Positions 1-11,300 of a stretch of 64,000 bases of DNA are shown here, one piece after another; the stretch's first letter is position 1; the number at the start of each line of letters is the position of its first letter. The notes beneath the pieces are model-generated. The model was given only the letters and a program-made list of their open reading frames with translations, searched no databases and was not told the origin of the DNA. This DNA is from Otis tarda (taxonomy: Eukaryota > Chordata > Aves > Otidiformes > Otididae). The position numbers and the translations under genes were made by a program. The DNA lies in assembly GCA_026413225.1 (NCBI GenBank), contig CM048557.1, positions 3,100,001-3,164,000 of the forward strand, read 5' to 3'.

Positions 1-286
1 ATAAATTAAGAAAAAGAGAAACAGAGATTATTTTCTGGGAAACAAGCATATTTCTGATGGGAGCTGTAAAAGTAAACCTAATTATACTGGCATAATTTAC
101 ACCATGCCCCTAGTGTCAAGCTCTGCTATACTAGTAAAGCAGTTACTTGTAGCATACAGTCACAGATCCTTGCCATCCACAAAATCCAAAGAAGAAAGCG
201 CACTGATGTCAGGAAGCTTAAATTCATCATACAGATGTCAATAAATCAGAGAGGCCTGAAAACCCTCCTGTCTATGATAATCCCAA

Positions 287-800
287 TTGCTCAAGTGCAA
301 ATGGGACATAATACTTTTAGATTATCCTCACCTGAGCCAGCCATCTGAAGAAGAGCTAGTGGAAAGAATGGAGGGCGTGGAAAATGGGGAGTATCTGTGC
401 CATGAAACCCTGCTATATGATCTCACCATGGGAAGGGGTGATCATGATTTAGTGCACAAAAAGGACAAGGTAACTGGCCTCAGTGAAGAGGAGAGAGACC
501 TTTGTCATAGCCAAAGCATTGAGGAGTGCTGCTATTGTTGTGAGGATGACAATTGTGCTGTCATAGCGGAGAACACTGGATTCCACTCTGAGAGCTGCAG
601 CGAAGCAGAAGAACCAACCCAAGAGGACCTGTCTATACAGCCTGAAAATTAAAATGCAGCACTGAAAAAGCAAAAAGCCAATGATTCATATGAGAAAGGC
701 ACACAGAGAAAGTGCATCACGAAAGGACTTAAGTCATAGTGGGTGTTTTCTAGATGGTGAAGGTAGAGGTCATAAACTGTCATTGGTGTATTTTTTGTTC
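287..800 (+). other. Unidentified open frame, possibly a gene relic
   Basis: A 121-codon open frame (287-652) without a convincing ATG start runs to a TAA. It can be read past this stop for about 28 more codons to another stop near 739. Composition is protein-like: acidic, with a cysteine cluster (ECCYCCEDDNC) and a Ser/Glu/Pro-rich tail, much like the cytoplasmic tail of a receptor. Upstream, another frame reads ENPPVYDNPNCSS before a stop. No splice-site arrangement, signal peptide or membrane segment is evident. I do not recognise the family; a decayed retrocopy, a fragment of a mobile element or a chance frame are all possible. Confidence 0.25.
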
Positions 801-1529
801 CTGATGAAGACTTCTCTGTGTTCATCTCCTTGTACCAATTTCATTCCCATGGTAACAATCAGTCATATCATCTACCTGAACTGGAAGCCAATGCCCTCTT
901 TCATGCCATCTTGTCATGGCTTACTACTGCCGTGTCAACAGCACTTCATCCTTGCTCTTTGGAGTCTGGTATCTTGGAGCACATTATTCAGTTCAAATAT
1001 TTGTGATTCTTTCCTTTCCAGTTCTGAACAGTCTTATTTTTCCCTTTGCTGTCCGAGAGTTAACCAAATGTCTCTTCTGGCTTTCTAAAAAATATCTGTG
1101 TGCCACCAGTTATGAAAATTAATCAAGTCTGTATATATTTATGAGATTACCAGGAAGCTAGAGGAGAAAGTATGCGTTCTTTCTCTTCCCTGAATGTTAA
1201 CTGATCAGCAAAATATACTGTAGTCACACACATGACTCACTCACTTGTGTCATTGCTGAGGTAAGCCCAAGAAAATGTTGTCACTACAGTCCACAAAATT
1301 AATGTGCTACCCCAAACCACAGCCCATTTCCCAGTTTATTGCTGGGGAAATAGTAGCCTAATCTATGCTGTGTTCCAGGAAGAGCAGACTGAAGCGCTGT
1401 GAGTTTTCTTTGTCTTTGCCATAGCCATGGTGAAACATCTTGGTGAAACGCCCAGATGAGTGCAGGAATTGGGCCATACTTTGTTTTAGAGAAGAACACT
1501 AAAAATATCGCCAGGGATTAAGAAAAAAA
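801..1529. other. Intergenic, nothing recognised
   Basis: Short overlapping frames around 816-1122 are present, but none is supported by homology or context. No repeat was recognised. Confidence 0.6.
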
Positions 1530-3290
1530 AAAAGGCAGTGAGAAAGTTTGTCCTTAAAACTAGAAAACAGAGCAAAGGTTAACCTCAGACTGAAAAGAAA
1601 CCTTGCCACCTCCAGGTGCCAAGGACCTCCCTTGGTGGCCTCTGACAGACTCCTCACCTGGTTCTGGCACAATGGCCAAAGGACGCCAGGTCCTCTCTTC
1701 TCCTCTCCCTCGGGGCTCTGTGCAGAGGAGATGGCACCTCCACATGCTCCAGGGGGAGGGCCAGGGGATGGGGAAGAAGGGCCCATGCAACACTTGGAAA
1801 TCAGCAGTTATTTTATGGAGTGCCGGGAGACCTTGCACAAGCTGGCTATGCCTTCCTTTCCCACCGGCACAATGTCTGGATGTGTCACCTCCTCACAGCC
1901 ACTGTCAGGCATGAGGGGCTGCGCCACTTGCAGGGAGCCAGGTTGGTGGGGGTCACCGAGGACCCCCGACCCTCCTGGAACACCATTGCCACCATCTCAT
2001 CCAGGGGAGCCCAGGCACGAGAATGAGGAGGGGGCTGGAGCCCAGGCTCATGAGGGGGAGTGGAGTGCAGTCCTTATGCCCAAGGGGCAGCAGAAAGGCA
2101 GAGGGGATTGATCCCCAGGAAAGGGGCCTTCAGCCCCCCTGACCCTCCTCCTTCTCCCACATGAGGCCATCTGAGGGGCCACAGGCCCCTTGACTCCCAG
2201 AACGGCCATATTTGGCCACATGCATTGCCATCACTGTGGCGTCCTAATGTCATGAGCTACTTAACTGCCATTTGTTCCGGATCCTAGAAATACAGGGAGT
2301 ATAGCAGCTGGCCCACAATTTGCTGAGCTTCAAGGCCCTCGAATTCCAACAATGACTGGAACAAATGGGACCCACAGCAGCAAGGTGAATCACTGTCCAT
2401 ATTTGTGTGGGAAGGCAGAGAAGTGGTTGCAGGCAGAGGAAGAGGAGGCAGCATCAGAGTGGGGACACCATCAGCTGCATGGTAGCAATGGCTGTTGCTC
2501 ACATGGCTGGTGGTGTGGAGCCCACGAAGGTGGATCCACCGGAAGACCAAGAAGAACTGATGGAAGTGGCTCCACCTTCAGCATGGCTCCCCTGGCACCA
2601 CTACACCGTAGCAGGGCTTCCCTCCATGACACCATCAACATGACATTGCAGGAGCACCTCGCCAGCACCCTATTGGCCCAGCCTCCACACCTGGCATTAG
2701 ATGGGAGGCCCAGTCTCCATGCCTGACCGTCCTGCAGGCTCTCCCATTCCATCTCCCAGCATCAACAATTGTTTTGTTGATTGCCTCGGGCAGTGTGAGA
2801 ACCTCCTTTCCCATCCCTCACGCCCTCCCACACCCCTCCTGAAGGGGTCCTCTGCTCTGAATTCCAAGAAGAGGGATGAGGTGACCTGGGTTCTGCTGGG
2901 CTGCTGCACCGGGGTGACAAGAGTTGTCCCTCAGAGGGCCACCGAGGTCCCAGGGGCCTGCAGGTGGGGTTTCTTAAGACTGAGGGTGAGAAGATTGCCC
3001 AGCAGGTGATTGAAGATGAAGCCAGCCCCTCTGCAGTGGTGCACAAAGAATAGCAACAGATCGAGCAAAGAAGTTAAGAAGTTGGGGAAACAACTGTTTC
3101 TTTGGAGAAGTAGAAGACTGCAGTTCTGCCAGGAAGAAGCGCTGACCTTCAGCATGAAAGTCCCTTCTACCTGCTTCATGAGGAGTTCTTTTCAAAGTTG
3201 GGCAGCAACTGAAAAAAAAACCCAAACAGTAAACCAAGAAAATAACAGTGAAAATGCGTTCCTCCTCTCTTATTTGGTACTTTGGTGACT
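1530..3290 (+). other. GC-rich block with broken coding-like frames
   Basis: Base composition shifts to GC-rich compared with the surrounding AT-rich DNA, and several long frames overlap on both strands. On the plus strand the section about 2960-3210 reads as a damaged acidic protein segment (EGEKIAQQVIEDEAS followed by stops, then FYLLHEEFFSKLGSN). Parts nearer 2400-2640 also look coding-like in a different frame. Together this suggests a decayed gene or retroelement ORF with frameshifts and stops, on the plus strand. I do not recognise the protein. It ends just before the CR1 sequence at about 3404. Confidence 0.3.
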
Positions 3291-3403
3291 GCAGTTGGAC
3301 TTCTTTGTTCTCTCCTGGTCTCCTCAGTTCAGGAAAGCCACTGATGCATGGGACGTGGGCCCAGCCTTTGAGATGGTGAGGGGCCAGAGCACACAGCACA
3401 CAA

Positions 3404-3545
3404 GGGCAGGCTGAGGCAACTGCCTCTGGTCATGAGGGCGGTGAGACACTGAAACAGGTTGCTCAGAGAAGTTGTGGGTGCCCCATCCCTGGAAGTGTTC
3501 AAGGCCAATTTGGCTGGGGCTTCAAGCCACCTGATCTAGTGAAAG
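3404..3545 (+). mobile_element. CR1 LINE 3' fragment
   Basis: The stretch resembles the C-terminal codons of CR1 ORF2 (a right-hand part reading like ...CCCCATCCCTGGAAGTG...), ending at CCTGATCTAGTG. It then jumps directly to CR1 reverse-transcriptase sequence, so it is a separate truncated piece from the element that follows. Confidence 0.7.
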
Positions 3546-4875
3546 ATATGTGTCAGCCTCACCTCTGTGCCTGGGAAGATCATGGAACAGATCCTCCTAG
3601 AAGCTATGTTAAGGCACATGGAGGACAGAGAGGTGATTTGAGACAGCCAGCGTGGCTTCACCAAGGGCAAGTCTTGCCTGACCAACCTAGTGGCCTTCTA
3701 TGATGAAGTGACTACACAGTGAAGGGAAGAGCTACAGATGTCATCTATCTGGACTTCTGTAAGGCCTTTGGTACGGTTCCTCACGACATCCTTCTCCCTA
3801 AATTGGAGAGGTATGGATTTGATGGGTAGACTGTTGGGTGGATGAGGAATTGACTGGATGGTCACATCCAGAGAATAGTGGTCAATGGCTCAATGTCCAG
3901 AGGGAGATCACTGATGAATGGTGTCCCTCAGGGGTCCATATTGGGACCAATACTGTTTAATATCTTCATCAACAACATAGACAGTGGGATCAAGTGCATC
4001 CTCAGCAAATTTGCAGATAACGCGAAGCTGAGTGGTGCGGTTGACACACCTGAGGGACCTGGGCGAGCCTGAGAAGTGGACCCATGTGAACCTCCTGAGG
4101 TTCAATAAGATGAAGAGCAATGTCCTGCACCTGGGTCAGGGCAACTCCCAGTATCAAGACAGGGTAGGAGATGAAAAGATTGAGTGTAGGCCTGAGGAGG
4201 ACTTGGGAGTACTAGTGGATGAAAAACTGGACATGACCAAACATATGTGCTCACAGCCCAGAAGGCCAACTGTATCCTGGGCTGCATAAAAAAAAGCATG
4301 GCCAGCAGGTTGAGGGAGGTGACTCTGCTCCTCTACTCTGCTCTGATGAGACCCCACTTGGAGTATTGTGTCCAGCTCTAGAGCCCTCTGCACAGGAAAG
4401 CCATGGACCTGTTGGAGCGGGTCCAGAGGAGGGTCACAGAAATGATCAGAGGGCTGGAATACTTCTCCTGTGAGGAAAGGCTGAGAGAGTTGGCATTGTT
4501 CAGCCTTGAGAAGAGAAGACTCCAGGAAGACTTTATTGCAGCCTTTCAATACTTAAAGGAAGCTTATAAGAAAGATGAGGACAGACTTTTTAATAGAGCC
4601 TGTAGTGATAGGATAAGGGATGATGATTTTAAACTAAAAGAGGGCAGGTTCAGACTAGATAGAAGGAAGACGTTTTTTACAATGAGGGTGGTGAAACACT
4701 GGAACAGGTTTCCCAGAGAGGTGGTAGATGCCCCATCCCTGGAAACATTCAAGGTCAGGTTGGATGAAGCTCTGAGCAACCTGATCTAGTTGACAGTGTC
4801 CCTGGTCCTTGCAGGGGGTTTGGACTAGATGGCCTTTGAAGGTCCCTTCCAACACAAACTGTTCTATGATTCTAA
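3546..4875 (+). mobile_element. CR1 LINE, 5'-truncated, decayed ORF2
   Basis: A non-LTR retrotransposon of the chicken-repeat-1 family, 5'-truncated inside the reverse-transcriptase domain. The order is [12 protein letters not shown] (3556), FTKGKSCLTNLV (3657), [15 protein letters not shown] (3920-3965), the catalytic-site region FADNAKL (4006-4026, second Asp replaced by Asn), then the C-terminal [10 protein letters not shown] and RFRLDRRKTFF blocks. The 3' end carries TTCTATGATTCT at about 4861. Stops and frameshifts break it into at least three frames, so it is inactive. Confidence 0.92.
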
Positions 4876-5867
4876 GAAATTCATGAAAGAAAAGTCTTCA
4901 GTAATACTGAGCACAAAGACAGTGACTCTGGCATGAATCACTGAAGGGAGAGATGTGTTTGCACTGTTCTTATGCTCTTCCATATGTATTCTTTCTTGGT
5001 ACTTCTTTGAGATTGGCTATTGGGTTTTGTAACTCTCTGGTTGATTAAATAAGCCTACTCTTATGTTCTTATGCTGGATAGGACAAAAATCAATGGGGCT
5101 GCATTGCAGCAAGGAAAACTGAAGTTGTGCTTTAGGAAGAATGTTACAGTGGCTGACTTGTGAATTGATGGAGTAAATTCCCTGGGAAAATTGGAGAGTT
5201 CCTATCTATAAAGTTCCTATCCTGTAAAGTTCCAGGCTTTAAAAAATGGTTGAGCCAGGCTAATTCAATGATGCCTCCTTCTGTCCTTGTTTTCTTACAT
5301 TTGTACATAAATGGTTTGCCAACAAATCACTATGCGGATTAACATCTTGTAATTCCAACTCTTTAAATTGTTTGATTGTTCATACACATTTTTGAAACAG
5401 GAGGCTTGAAATTTGCCCCACCTTGTAACTAAATCTCAATTTTGAGATTTGTGAAAACTTTGTTACTCTGTTTTCTTGTTTTCTTTTCTTTTGCATCTTC
5501 TACAATATGAAATAATGTAGTGAAGCTTATCCATACGAAACTTTCTCCTTTTATCAAAACTAGACAGTACCTTTAAGTCACTATGAAGCTTGGATTTCCA
5601 GGGCAGCGGGGTGCAGAAAGCACTCTGCCTGAACTTTTGAGGATTGCTTATTGAAATCTCTGTATAGAACATTGGCTTTTTCTGTTGTGTAATAGTAGTG
5701 TGGCACATAGCATATTCCAAAAATGCCTTTTCTAAAGAGCAGACTCAATCCGTGTTTTAGACCAAAAGCCTTTATTTGTTAAGTAAAGAAAATTACACAT
5801 CCTTTTTCGGTAAAATATCTCAAAGCATTCCAACGATGGTTAATACTATTTTGTATTTTTGTGTTTG

Positions 5868-6000
5868 TAATTTTACAGATGAGGAATAAAAGGCCAAATA
5901 GCTGAATCTGCCTTTGACCCATGGTCACACAGGAGATCAGTGCAAGCCCACCTTACTTTCAGCCTGAGATTGTCTTTAACTGTGCTTCCTATGGCTTCTG
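5868..6000 (+). repeat. Ancient MIR/L2-like relic
   Basis: The run from ATTTTACAGATGAGGAA through GGCCAAATAGCTGAAT to CCATGGTCACACAGGAG matches the general pattern shared by the 3' part of MIR SINEs and L2 LINEs (ttttacagatgaggaa, then a ggtcacaca block). It is much diverged, as expected of an amniote-age insertion. The assignment is by pattern only. Confidence 0.5.
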
Positions 6001-6253
6001 TAAAACAGAATTAATGCTATAGTCATTAAGGCTACTAAGAATTATATAGTTTCTTTTGCTAAAAGCAGAGTAGCGCTGTTGCAACTCAGCAGTCCATACG
6101 CTCTTAGTTGTATTCCGGAACTCCTTTTCAAAATAGTTCCCTGATGTTTGGCTGTTCTGCTGAAGCTATTTTTAAACAGAACAACAGCTCTTTCAGTGTA
6201 AAGAATAAAATAGGCTTTCTGTAGAAACAGCTGTGGATTGCTTTTCAAGTACC

Positions 6254-6346
6254 ACTTTTTTTGTTGGGGTTTTTTTTTTTGATGGTGTTTCTCTTTTTTT
6301 GTTTCTTTTTTTTTGTTTCTTTTTTTTTTGTTTCTTTTTTTTTTGT
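6254..6346 (+). repeat. T-rich minisatellite
   Basis: Repeats of a roughly 13-14-nt unit made of GTTTC and a T-run of 8-10 occur about four times (6284-6346), preceded by a plain T-run. Lysine-rich frames on the opposite strand are artefacts of this tract. Confidence 0.85.
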
Positions 6347-7527
6347 TATTAAACAGAAATGTAGCTGTCATTAAAATTCCAAAACTATAGCCAGTACCTG
6401 TATTTCACATGTAAAAGTCTAGGGTTTGCTTGGGCTTTTTAAATATTATTTTGGAAATGAAAATGTGTTTGTATTTACCTGGAGTTTATCTGTTATTTAC
6501 CAAACCGGGACTGACTTAGTGGCATGCCCTCAGTTGTACTGTTGTACTTGTCAGGGCCACCTTTTCTGTACAGGTATTTTGCTGGAGTCAGAGAACAGGA
6601 TAGATTCCACTATGAGCAGTGGAATTGGTTTGAAGAAAATGCCTCACATTTGAGAAAATGCCTCACAACTAGGTTCTGAAAGAGGACTGATAAGAAAGGA
6701 AACAATTAAAGAGGGATATGTAGACATTTAAAAATAGTGTATGGTACAGAACAGATCATCTAGGAACATTCCTTCTGACACACAAGCAGTGATACACTGA
6801 AAAAAAATTTAAAAGTGGCAAATTGAAGCTGATAAAAGTGAGTATTTATCTGTAGCTAATGTATTAGCAGGATCAAAAGTAGACTGTACAACTATATGGT
6901 TAACAAAAATGTGGATAATTCATGTAAATAGTCTAGAAGTTCAATGATTAGGAATAGCCTTGGTGTAATGTACAAGAATGATATGTTAAAAATAAACTGT
7001 GTTTGTGAGGATGTATACTCTTATGCTTTGTGATATAATAAACCTCTCCTGTTAAAACTTTATAGATAATTTCTCTGAAAGCGTGTGATTTTAAAGTGCT
7101 CACTTCCTACAGTGAGCTTCAGGGCAGTGAAGGTTATCAGATAATGTATATTGGACAGGAAGGACTACTGATTTGATTTCCATAGCACTGAAGCAGAATA
7201 CATAGGAAGATAGGATAAGAAGAGAACATGTCAGAGATGGATTATTATTTTCTTAAAATTAACTTTAGTCTTTAAGACTGATTTGTGTGTGTGGAGAGGT
7301 TACACATTGTGTGTGGTATTTAGTCATAATGTGATTAGTATTAATGGAGTCTTTGTGTATTCTTAATTGTACATTAGTTTAAGATCACTGGAGTATGAAA
7401 GCCTAAATTTATGTTGAATAGATGAAAGTTGTAGCAGATGGGAATAATGTAATTTTAGTACACTTTAATGACCAAGTTGACATGGGACTGCTAGCTTTTA
7501 AGTGTATTTGAAAAGTTGCTAAAGACG

Positions 7528-8306
7528 CTAAACTTTTTGCTTTGTGTGAATCTTGTAAATGATCTGGGATCCATCACCCCAAGCAAAGAGTTGCTTTTCT
7601 TTAGGATTGTAATGTATGGTGGAATGGCTACCCTGACGTTTTGGAAAATGCAATACTGGGATTTCATAAGTATTTACAACATCCAAAACATCATAAACAC
7701 ATTGTATGCGAGAGGTGCCTCCACTAGGCAAGTTGTACACAACATAGAGTGTGTTGCATGCCATGAAAGCTGCTTCAGCATCCTTGCTATTGCATGATGT
7801 GTCCCAGGTGTGCTCTACTGCCATGGTTATGTGGTTGATTTTAGTGATTACAATGTTTCCTCCAGTCTCTGGTTCTGCATGGATTGCCCAGAGCCCATGC
7901 TCATCAATGGCTAGATCTATTTTTGTAGATGGAGAAAGCTGATAGGCAGGAATCCTTCCAGCCCCTGGCAGTAGCATTTGGTCAGTTATAGTTCTTTTCT
8001 GGATATTGAATTTAATTATTTCATTTAAGGAGCCATACCTATGATAGAACAGGAAACCCTGATAAATGATGTGGCCAGTTCCTTCCCAGGGAAATGGCAA
8101 GATGACTCTGCGAGCTTTTAGTGTGTGATTGCTTTCCATGAATATCATGATATTTGCAAATTCCAAAATAACATTATTTACAGAACCATTTAATAAATAA
8201 ATCTTTGTATGCTTTTTGCCAGGATCTTTCATCCAAGAGCCATGCTTATCTCCAGTCTTCTTGACTATCTTTAGGGACTTAATACCTGCAAGCATGTGGT
8301 CACAAC
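7528..8306 (-). CDS. OLFML1: OLFML1 coding exon 3 (olfactomedin domain)
   Basis: The exon starts after TTTCCTTGCAG (acceptor at 8307) and completes Ser139, then reads CDHMLAGIKSLKIVKK through to a TAG at 7530-7528. It holds the whole olfactomedin domain in one exon. The frame is uninterrupted for 258 codons. A possible ATTAAA polyadenylation signal lies at 7469-7464, about 60 nt past the stop; that would be an unusually short 3' UTR, so a more distal site is also possible. Confidence 0.95.
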
Positions 8307-11300
8307 CTGCAAGGAAACACCCAAAGACAGAAAAAAATAAATTATAATATCTGTGAATTTTCTAGTTTCCTTTCTTTAAATTACTTAGTTTCTTTTTAAT
8401 CCAACTATAAGGCCAGGGTCAATATAATAGTAAAGGTGTCAGCAGCGTGGCTATGGTAAGTAGTGTTGAAGCTGATTTTATGCCATATATTCAGCATCTC
8501 CTGCCAAGGAAACTGCATAACTTCAGCTATACATAGTGTATATTCTGCTCTATCAGACTAGCATTGACCAAAAGGGATACTGTTTGGGTACATGAGAGGG
8601 GACCTAAAGCACAGTTAGTAATTCTCTGATTATTCTTGTAAGTTCTTTTACAGAGCTGTAATTTTTACTTCAGAGAAGTGGCTTCTGTTTTAGATCAATG
8701 TAGCAAAATAATCTAGTTTATTTCTTATTGAAGGCATACAAATTAAAATCAATTTTCCTGATATGCCATGTGTATAGTATTTTTGTTTCAGGAGTTCTCT
8801 TATCCTCTGTTAGCCTCTTTTTTTTTTTTTTTTTGCATTTATAATATGAAGACAAATCAAAATAGATTGTCAGAAAACCAAAAGACTGGTTATCTTCCCA
8901 TTCCCCTTTCTAACACCTGCAGCCCAAAGGAACTATAAAAAATACATAAATCACAAAATTGAGGTGATCTTTAAATGAACTGATATGATGTCTGTGTTAT
9001 CAGTTCTTATACTAGAAACAAAGCTGGTGGAACTAGTTAGCTGTTTATCTCACTATAGGGATAAAATTGGCACCAGCAGAGAGCAGCTCATAGTTTTGGC
9101 TTCATTACATTTTGTATGCACTTCACACATACGTTTAAGACCAAAAAGCACTAAGCTTGTGAAGACTCAGGTATTTAGACTCTGAGATCTTTATCAAGGA
9201 CTGTCCTTTCCAGGAAAAACTCTACTGCAAAGCATATTAACAAGTGTGTTTACTGAAGGCACTTATAAATTACAAGAGATACTATTTGAAGTTTAAAGAA
9301 TTGCCTTTAGTGAAGTGCAGCCATTTTAGTAAACAGAACAAACAAAGCCCTAAGGCAGGAAGTTCTGGCAGTAGATGAAATGGAGAAAGAACAACCAGCC
9401 TCCCTATTCAGCCTGATATGAACCTATTGAAGTCAGTGGCAAGATTCCAGTTGCCTGTAGAATGCAACCTTTATGTTATTTCTGTGTACTGATACCCTCT
9501 AACCGAAGCGCTTGGATATTGCTGCTGCAGCATGGATTTTTTTGTTGGAAGTCCTCACTCAGGATGCACCTTCCCTGAGAAAGTCACAATAGCTTTCCCC
9601 AAACTAGTGTTTATTGATTAGATAGATTCTAAAAACTTAAAACTTAAATTGAATCAAAATGCCTCTCCAGCCTTAGCAACATCTTCCTCTGAAATCTATG
9701 AATAGTGTCTCTCTTCTTGAGAAAAGATTTTAAACTCTCCTTGGCTTTCATAACAGTTTGGAGGAAGACTGAGAAACTGACATTCACAGTGAGCAAAAAA
9801 TTTACCAAAATTTTTCCACAGTCTCCACAATGATACCTTCAAACACTACTGTTTCTTATCCTACCCTAAAATGCACAGAAGATCATTTCCTGCTTCCCAC
9901 ACAAAGCAAGATGAGGGATCAATTACTGCATGTAAGAACAGTGATTCTGCTTGATTGTTATTTTCAAGTTTGTGTGAACTTGAACCAAAACCAGTAACAA
10001 AGTTGGACTTATAAAAACATTTTTTTTTTGCTAGAGTTTTGGAGTCACTCAGGAATAGTAATCGTAACTTCTGGTTAATATATGATAGCGTAGGAGCAGA
10101 GCTGCTATTTGCTGGAGTTGAGGGTCTTGCTACTTTTTCTAAGTGTTGTAAAATCTACACAGGGACTAGTTTTACCATTGACTTCAATGAGACAAGCATC
10201 TGAGTAGTATTGACAAAAGCAAGGTTGCTATGAACTGCTGCAGTAAAATTGAAAGTAATGATTTCCAACAAGGGAAAATGGAAAGTAATTTTTCCCCTCT
10301 GAAAATCTCAGAAAGATATATTTTTTAAAGTGTCCCTACCCCAGTCAGTTTAAATATCCCTAAATTTTTCAGCCTCTCAAAAAATACCTAATGTTAAAAA
10401 AATCTATATATGGAAAAAAGAAATATCAATATTCAGAGCACTCAATTGTGGTGTAGGATTAGAGCTTAGAAGCAGAATAAATGATTGTTTCTGTTACCAT
10501 CTACCTTAATACTCTTTTGCTGGTGAAGTTCAAGGAACAAATTGTCAACTTATTTGGAAAATGAAATTAGTCTAATTCTTTTGAAGTTAGTGGAATTGTA
10601 CAAAAGATCTTTCACCTAGATTTTTAAAAAGATGGCAGTTTCTATTTCTTATTGTTTATTTTTCATTTCTTACTACTTTTGAATGAAAATGAAACAGACT
10701 ACTTGAATATATCTATAATATGTAATTTACATCAATAACTCAACTTTTAAAAGGTAAAGATACTTATAATTCTAAAACATAACTCGTTTAAAAAGAAGTA
10801 CAGATTGTGTATATATTCTTCATATTAGGTATCTTAACTCTTAATTTTCAAATCAGAATTGAGCTTTGCTTGTGGCTGTGCCAGTGTGCTCTCTTGATAA
10901 AGCACGTGGAGGGGAGAGGGAGAGAAAGAGTAACAGAGAAGGACAGTAAAAGAGATGCAAATTGTAGAAGTGAATTAAGTCTTTTTATTAACTCATGAGT
11001 TCAATTTGACTTGCCCACTGCAAAAACCAAGAACTGCTGTTAGTTCCTTGATATAGCTGCAATACCTAGAAATGCACTGATGTTTTTTTCTGAAGCTTTG
11101 CAAGAGCATACCTTCAGAGGCTTTTTCGTTACTTTATAATAAAAAGCAGCTTTCAAAGAATCAATTTGATATGCAGTAGAGTATCTAAAAAATAAATGTT
11201 TGAATTGTACTTTCTTCCCTCCCTCTCCCATATCTTTTTTTGTAGGTGTTTTTTTTTTTTTTTTTTTTTTTTGGTTTTTTTTTTTAAGTCTAGTATTTAC

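Larger units (their letters stand above)
4876..7527. other. Intergenic 3' flank of OLFML1
   Basis: AT-rich DNA downstream of OLFML1. It holds an ancient SINE-like relic at about 5868-6000 and a T-rich minisatellite at 6254-6346, both listed separately. No coding exon was recognised; any distal OLFML1 3' UTR would lie in the right-hand part. Confidence 0.65.

Noticed and set aside
6042..6371. Lysine-rich reading frame on the minus strand
   Set aside because: It is the complement of the T-rich minisatellite at 6254-6346 and has no other coding sign.
1..7527. PPFIBP2 exons downstream of OLFML1, expected from mammalian synteny
   Set aside because: No liprin-like exon could be recognised; the gene may lie beyond the window.
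7751..7942. Plus-strand frame over OLFML1 exon 3
   Set aside because: It is antisense to a well-supported olfactomedin-domain exon.
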